Shown here: one piece after another, positions 59,569 through 64,000 of the stretch | How positions within the stretch are numbered: position 1 is the first letter of the stretch | Layout of the letters: each line of letters opens with the position of its first letter | Assembly (NCBI RefSeq): GCF_025562455.1 | Contig: NZ_JAHPRO010000001.1 | Location: 1 to 64,000 of the forward strand | Direction of reading: 5' to 3' | Length of the DNA: 64,000 nucleotides | From: Acinetobacter sp. WU_MDCI_Axc73 | GTDB lineage: Bacteria; Pseudomonadota; Gammaproteobacteria; Pseudomonadales; Moraxellaceae | Translations under genes and position numbers: made by a program | The notes under the pieces: generated by a model | The model's input: only the letters and a program-made list of their open reading frames with translations | Database searches by the model: none | Told to the model about the DNA's origin: nothing

Positions 59569-60273
59569 ATGAAAAAATTGGTGGTTTTCTCTGGTGCAGG
59601 CATGAGCGCTGAAAGTGGTATTAACACTTTTCGTGACAGCAATGGACTCTGGGAAAAATATCGAATCGAAGATGTTGCAACGCCAGAAGCATGGCAGCGT
59701 CATCCTGAAGTGGTTCAACGTTTTTATAATGAGCGACGAAAAATGATCATCGATGCTGAACCCAATATTGCTCATCATGATATTGCAAAGCTGGAGCAGT
59801 ATTATCATGTTCAGGTCATTACACAAAACATTGATGATTTACATGAACGTGCGGGTTCAACCCAAGTTCTACATTTGCATGGCAATATTCGTTTAGCCAA
59901 AAGCTCGGGGCCAACAGCACAATTCACTCAAGACTTTTATCCCATAGAAGGTTGGCAACTTGATTTAAAGCGCCATCAATGCCCTGAAGGTTATCCGCTT
60001 CGCCCACATGTCGTCTGGTTTGGTGAAGCTGTTCCTGCTTATGATGAAGCGATTCGACTATTACAGGATGCTGATATTTTTATTGTGATTGGTTCAACTC
60101 TAACTGTTTATCCAGTAGCAGGACTGATCCATGAAATCCCAACGCATTGCGAAGCTTTTTATATCGATCCCCAAGCAGATTACTCAAGAGTACCCTCCCA
60201 GTATCATTTAATCCCCCAAACAGCATCTAAAGGAATCAAACAACTTTTTGAACAATTAATAAAGCGGGATTAA
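59569..60273 (+). CDS. Sir2-family NAD-dependent deacylase without zinc cysteines
   Basis: From the ATG at 59569 (MKKLVVFSGAGMSAESG) the protein has 234 residues. GAGMSAESGINTFRD, TQNIDDLHERAG, catalytic His in LHLHGNI, RPHVVWFGE and IGSTLTVYPVAG are sirtuin motifs. The zinc-binding Cys pairs of CobB are missing: the first pair is replaced by LAKSSGP and only one Cys remains near HQCPEGYPLRPH. Such zinc-less sirtuins are known. The start five codons upstream (59554) is less likely. Confidence 0.87.
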   Translation: MKKLVVFSGAGMSAESGINTFRDSNGLWEKYRIEDVATPEAWQRHPEVVQRFYNERRKMIIDAEPNIAHHDIAKLEQYYHVQVITQNIDDLHERAGSTQVLHLHGNIRLAKSSGPTAQFTQDFYPIEGWQLDLKRHQCPEGYPLRPHVVWFGEAVPAYDEAIRLLQDADIFIVIGSTLTVYPVAGLIHEIPTHCEAFYIDPQADYSRVPSQYHLIPQTASKGIKQLFEQLIKRD

Positions 60274-60650
60274 TTTTTTGGATTTAATTCAAAATTACAG
60301 TGCATTTTTACTTTTAAATTATTCTTCCGTCTATTTTTTCGTCACAATAAAATTACAAGATTGATCATTAAATCAGCACTTCGAATAAAATATATTCTAA
60401 TTTTGCTTATTTGATCATCTATCCTAAAAAAAGAATCAAGAAAAAGTTTCTAATTAATTGAAATACAACGAATATTAAATAATATTTTTAAACAAGATAT
60501 TTTTACACAAAATTACATATAATATACCTAAAATTAACAGTTAATGTTTTGTCATCCGTGTTTGAATCACAGCCTTATTTTTAGGCAACCAAATTTTTAT
60601 TAGGACTGGTTGATTACTCGCGTAAATGCATATAAGGATAATTCCCCCTC
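60274..60650. other. Intergenic region before putP, 377 bp
   Basis: Very A/T rich with no gene. It must hold the putP promoter; AAGGA lies 12 bases before the putP ATG. I see no clear operator. Confidence 0.4.
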
Positions 60651-62144
60651 ATGAACTCAATTAATCCAACCGTGATCACGTTTGTGTTTTATATCGTGGC
60701 AATGGTTTGCATTGGCCTATATGCATATAGAGCCACCACAGATTTCTCTGATTATATTTTAGGTGGGAGAAGCCTCGGAAGTTTTGTTACCGCATTATCC
60801 GCTGGAGCATCCGACATGAGTGGCTGGTTACTCATGGGTTTGCCAGGCGCAATTTATTTATCAGGACTTTCTGAAGCATGGATTGCAGTCGGTTTAATTA
60901 TTGGCGCATGGCTCAACTGGTTATTTGTTGCAGGTCGCTTACGTGTACATACCGAAGTTCAATTTAATGCCTTAACACTTCCTGATTATTTTACCAACCG
61001 CTTTAACGACACTAAAAAGTTATTACGCGTATCTTCTGCACTGATTATTTTGATCTTTTTCTCGATTTACTGTGCTTCAGGTATGGTTGCTGGTGCACGA
61101 TTATTTGAAAGTATTTTTGGTATGGACTATACCACTGCACTATGGTTGAGTGCATTGGCCACCATTAGTTATGTCTGTATTGGTGGTTTCCTTGCCATTA
61201 GCTGGACAGATACTTTTCAGGCAGCCATGATGCTATTTGCGCTATTACTTACCCCTATTTTTGCTTATCTTGCCATTGGTGATGGTCAACAACAGTTTAC
61301 CCAACTCATTGATTCTGCTCGTCCACATGCATTTAACATGCTCTCTGGTGTTAGTTTTATTGCAATCATCTCTGCAATGGCATGGGGCTTAGGCTATTTT
61401 GGTCAACCTCATATTTTAGTTCGTTTTATGGCAGCAGATTCTGTTAAATCAATTCCAGCAGCACGTCGTATTGGCATGTCATGGATGATTTTATGTTTAG
61501 CAGGTGCAGTGGGTGCTGGTTTCTTTGGTATCGCGTTCTTTCAGGGACATCCTGAACTTGCAGGAAATGTTTCTCAAAACTCTGAATTAATTTTCATGGA
61601 ATTAACCAAGATTCTCTTTAATCCATGGATTTCAGGCATTGTATTGGCTGGTATTCTTGCTGCTGTTATGAGCACCCTGAGCTGTCAGTTACTGGTTTGT
61701 TCAAGTACACTGACTGAAGATTTCTACAAATCGTTTTTCCGTAAAAATGCTTCTCAAAAAGAGTTGGTTTGGATTGGACGTTTGATGGTTCTTGCGATTT
61801 CTGTGTTTGCAATTTGGCTGGCAAGTAATCCTGAAAGTAAAGTTTTAGGGTTAGTGGCTTATGCCTGGGCAGGTTTTGGTGCAGCATTTGGCCCATTAAT
61901 TATTCTATCGTTGTTCTGGAAACGCATGACTTTAAACGGCGCTTTAACGGGAATGATTGTGGGTGCAGTGGTGGTCATTGGCTGGAAAAACTTGTTCGGT
62001 GCAACAGGCATTTATGAAATTATTCCTGGCTTTGTTTTAGCAACTATCACCATCGTTGTAGTCAGCCTACTCGGTAAACAGCCAGACCAAGAAGTGACTG
62101 ATCGTTTTGAAGAAGCAGATCGCTTGTATCACAGTTCTAAATGA
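60651..62144 (+). CDS. putP: Sodium/proline symporter
   Basis: The 497-residue sodium:solute symporter has about thirteen helices and matches PutP in length (502 in E. coli) and in ILGGRSLGSFVTALSAGASDMSGWLLMGLPG, where the sodium- and proline-binding residues lie, and WGLGYFGQPHILVRFMA. It imports proline for the PutA pathway encoded alongside. A copy of the repeated 13-base word lies within it. Confidence 0.95.
   Translation: MNSINPTVITFVFYIVAMVCIGLYAYRATTDFSDYILGGRSLGSFVTALSAGASDMSGWLLMGLPGAIYLSGLSEAWIAVGLIIGAWLNWLFVAGRLRVHTEVQFNALTLPDYFTNRFNDTKKLLRVSSALIILIFFSIYCASGMVAGARLFESIFGMDYTTALWLSALATISYVCIGGFLAISWTDTFQAAMMLFALLLTPIFAYLAIGDGQQQFTQLIDSARPHAFNMLSGVSFIAIISAMAWGLGYFGQPHILVRFMAADSVKSIPAARRIGMSWMILCLAGAVGAGFFGIAFFQGHPELAGNVSQNSELIFMELTKILFNPWISGIVLAGILAAVMSTLSCQLLVCSSTLTEDFYKSFFRKNASQKELVWIGRLMVLAISVFAIWLASNPESKVLGLVAYAWAGFGAAFGPLIILSLFWKRMTLNGALTGMIVGAVVVIGWKNLFGATGIYEIIPGFVLATITIVVVSLLGKQPDQEVTDRFEEADRLYHSSK
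61388..61400 (+). repeat. CTTAGGCTATTTT word, copy 6
   Basis: Exact copy inside putP, read as codons for Gly-Leu-Gly-Tyr-Phe. Here the residues are conserved in the family, so this copy could be chance. Confidence 0.6.
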
Positions 62145-62169
62145 TACTGAAGTAAGAACATCAAAATCT

Positions 62170-62192
62170 GGGGCTTTTAAGCCCCTTTTTTT
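62170..62192. terminator. Terminator after putP
   Basis: GGGGC and GCCCC flank TTTTAA and are followed by seven T. It overlaps the last codons of the convergent Lrp gene. Confidence 0.85.
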
Positions 62193-62662
62193 ACGCTACG
62201 TTTTGGTAATTTGATTTTGGATGTTTCTTTTACCACTTGCATCACAGGATAACTCCGGGTTTCTTTCACGCCAGGAAGTTGCCACAAGATTTCTCCTGCA
62301 AATTTTCGATATTCTTCCATATTGGCACTACGAATTTTCATGAGGAAATCAAAACCACCACTGGTCATATGGCATTCCACAATTTCAGGATACTCTGCAA
62401 CCGCCTCAATAAACTCATTTAAACCATTAGATGTAGTTTTATCCAACAAGACTTCAACAAATACCAAAAAACTGGCGTTTAGCTTTTCGGGATTAAGTTT
62501 CGCCTCGTAACCTACAATAAACTCTTCCTTGGTCAGCTTTTGCACACGAGCCATTACCGCCGTAGCAGAAAGGCTGACTGCTTCGGCCAATTTTATATTA
62601 GAAATCTTTCCATCTTCTTGAAGAATATCAAGAATTTTTAAATCTACTCGATCAAGTGACAT
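62177..62662 (-). CDS. Lrp/AsnC-family regulator, probably of proline use
   Basis: The 161-residue protein has an N-terminal helix-turn-helix (about 5-60; KISNIKLAEAVSLSATAVMARVQKL) and a C-terminal RAM ligand-binding domain (ECHMTSGGFDFLMKIR). It is divergent from putA and convergent with putP, the position of PutR-type activators that respond to proline. Confidence 0.88.
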   Translation of the reverse strand: MSLDRVDLKILDILQEDGKISNIKLAEAVSLSATAVMARVQKLTKEEFIVGYEAKLNPEKLNASFLVFVEVLLDKTTSNGLNEFIEAVAEYPEIVECHMTSGGFDFLMKIRSANMEEYRKFAGEILWQLPGVKETRSYPVMQVVKETSKIKLPKRSVKKGA

Positions 62663-62686
62663 AAATTGGTCTCAAAGCATAATATT

Positions 62687-62714
62687 TCACTAAAAAATAT
62701 AAAAATTATAGTGA
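62687..62714. promoter_or_regulatory. Inverted repeat between Lrp gene and putA
   Basis: TCACTA and TAGTGA flank a 16-base A/T-rich core in the divergent gap. A/T-rich dyads like this are typical Lrp-family sites. Confidence 0.45.
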
Positions 62715-62797
62715 GTTATTCGGTAATTATTTTGTAATGATAAATTATCTAAACCTCTCTAAGCAATCTACTTTAGAGATTGTCAGTGGAATTTGAC

Positions 62798-64000
62798 ATG
62801 AATATGATGGATACCAACCCACACATGGACACAGCAAAAGCTCATTTCGGATATATCACGGAATTTAAACAAAAAAGTGAACTGGAAGAGCAGATCAATA
62901 CGGCATGGCGTCGTCCAGAGCCTGAAGCTGTAGAAACCTTACTTCAAGCAACCTCGATTTCAGATGAATTGAATCATCAGATTCATGAACTGGCTTTTGA
63001 CCTTGCAAATGCGTTACGTGAACGCAAAACATCAACGGGTAAAGCGGGTATCGTCCAAGGTTTATTGCAAGAATTTTCACTTTCTTCTCAAGAAGGCATT
63101 GCCTTGATGTGTCTTGCAGAAGCACTACTGCGTATTCCTGATGCAGCAACTCGTGATCTACTTATTCGAGACAAAATTAATCAAGGTAATTGGAAAGATC
63201 ATGTCGGTCAAAGTAGCCTGATGTTTGTTAATGCCGCAGCTTGGGGGCTGATGTTAACTGGCAAACTGATGGAAACACCAAAACATGGAAGTTTATCTGG
63301 TTTATTAACATCTATTTTAGCTCGTAGTGGTCGTGGTGTCATTCGTAAAGCAGTCGACGTTGCCATGCGTATGATGGGCGAACAGTTTGTGACTGGAGAA
63401 ACGATCAAAGAAGCATTGAACAATGCCAAATCACGTGAAGATAAAGGCTTTCGTTATTCATACGATATGCTAGGCGAAGCTGCACTGACTGAACAGGATG
63501 CCGAGCGTTATTTTCACGATTATACACAAGCGATTCATGCCATTGGTCAAGCATCCAATGGTAAAGGTGTCTATGATGGGCCAGGAATTTCTATCAAATT
63601 ATCGGCTTTACACCCACGTTATCAACGCTCACAAATTGCCCGTGTCCATGATGAACTTTATGGCAAAGTGTTGGAGCTGGCTTTGCTCGCCAAACACTAT
63701 GATATTGGTTTAAACATTGATGCAGAAGAAGCAGACCGTCTGGAAATCTCACTTGAACTGTTAGAAAGACTATGTTTTGAGCCTCAACTTGCCGCCTGGA
63801 AAGGCATTGGCTTTGTGATTCAGGCTTATCAGAAACGTTGTTTTTATGTCGTTGATTATGTGGTTGATCTGGCGAAGCGTAGCCAAAAACGCTTGATGAT
63901 TCGTCTGGTCAAAGGTGCATATTGGGACAGCGAAATCAAAAAAGCGCAAATTGATGGTATGGATGACTATCCTGTTTTTACACGTAAAGTCTATACCGAT
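62798..64000 (+). CDS. putA: Bifunctional proline dehydrogenase / P5C dehydrogenase (5' part)
   Basis: The window covers the first 401 codons; the gene continues past the end. PutA oxidises proline to glutamate in two steps. Seen here are the domain-linker region (AALTEQDAERYFHDY) and the flavin-binding proline dehydrogenase barrel (GISIKLSALHPRY, NIDAEEADRLEISLEL, VIQAYQKRC, RLVKGAYWDSEIKKAQ). The protein starts MNMMDTNPH and has no ribbon-helix-helix DNA-binding domain, so it is not its own repressor. GTGGA precedes the ATG; ATGs at 62804 and 62807 are alternatives. Confidence 0.93.
   Translation, partial: MNMMDTNPHMDTAKAHFGYITEFKQKSELEEQINTAWRRPEPEAVETLLQATSISDELNHQIHELAFDLANALRERKTSTGKAGIVQGLLQEFSLSSQEGIALMCLAEALLRIPDAATRDLLIRDKINQGNWKDHVGQSSLMFVNAAAWGLMLTGKLMETPKHGSLSGLLTSILARSGRGVIRKAVDVAMRMMGEQFVTGETIKEALNNAKSREDKGFRYSYDMLGEAALTEQDAERYFHDYTQAIHAIGQASNGKGVYDGPGISIKLSALHPRYQRSQIARVHDELYGKVLELALLAKHYDIGLNIDAEEADRLEISLELLERLCFEPQLAAWKGIGFVIQAYQKRCFYVVDYVVDLAKRSQKRLMIRLVKGAYWDSEIKKAQIDGMDDYPVFTRKVYTD

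Overview
The window is a continuous stretch of an Acinetobacter chromosome, or a very close relative. The A/T-rich composition, the MoaC/MoaB fusion, the ZigA metallochaperone, FrmR/FrmA, the TusDCBE relay, and the order pyrG-kdsA-eno-ftsB-ispD all fit that genus. No phage, insertion sequence, CRISPR array, rRNA or tRNA gene was recognised. This is core and light-accessory chromosome with a few decayed genes.

Layout. 1-681 has no convincing gene but carries three perfect inverted repeats. 682-7190 holds yoaK and yaiL-like genes, a YbdG-type channel, an ABC exporter with a MaoC-like hydratase, an AraC regulator and gcvH. 7241-8640 is a DAHP synthase gene behind a transcription attenuator with a Tyr/Phe/Trp-rich leader peptide and a second aromatic-rich mini-ORF. 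8836-10435 is frmRA with its operator. 10614-14569 holds a cardiolipin-synthase-like gene behind a coupled mini-ORF, a methyltransferase, a DNA glycosylase and a GNAT pseudogene. 14621-18463 is an acyl-CoA dehydrogenase / kinase-like / phosphatase / SDR gene run, with a divergent LysR gene. 19572-26643 has a phosphoethanolamine transferase, a nitroreductase, fumC, a galE-like gene and tusDCBE. 26658-29313 is a divergent EamA/MocR pair and an HxlR remnant.

29413-45279 is the most coherent block: molybdate binding (modA), molybdenum-cofactor synthesis (moeA, moaCB, moaE, moaD, moaA, mobA), assimilatory nitrate reductase, a NirD-FAD fusion, nirB and a NarK-type transporter, followed by divergent nasT-nasS regulators. 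A sigma-54 promoter and two ANTAR-type hexaloop hairpins sit in front of the transporter gene. Transport, reduction to ammonium, cofactor supply and nitrate-responsive antitermination are therefore together.

45294-51638 has zigA with a Zur-like box, then ispD, ftsB, eno, kdsA and pyrG. 51865-57769 has a lipoprotein, two hydrolases, an NTF2-like protein and fadH divergent from a PadR regulator with two operators spaced 42 bp apart. 58141-64000 has a KgtP-like transporter, a sirtuin without zinc cysteines, and proline catabolism (putP, an Lrp-type regulator and the start of putA).

The most unexpected signal is a 13-base word, CTTAGGCTATTTT. It occurs six times, always on the + strand, at gene ends, directly at a start codon and inside genes.
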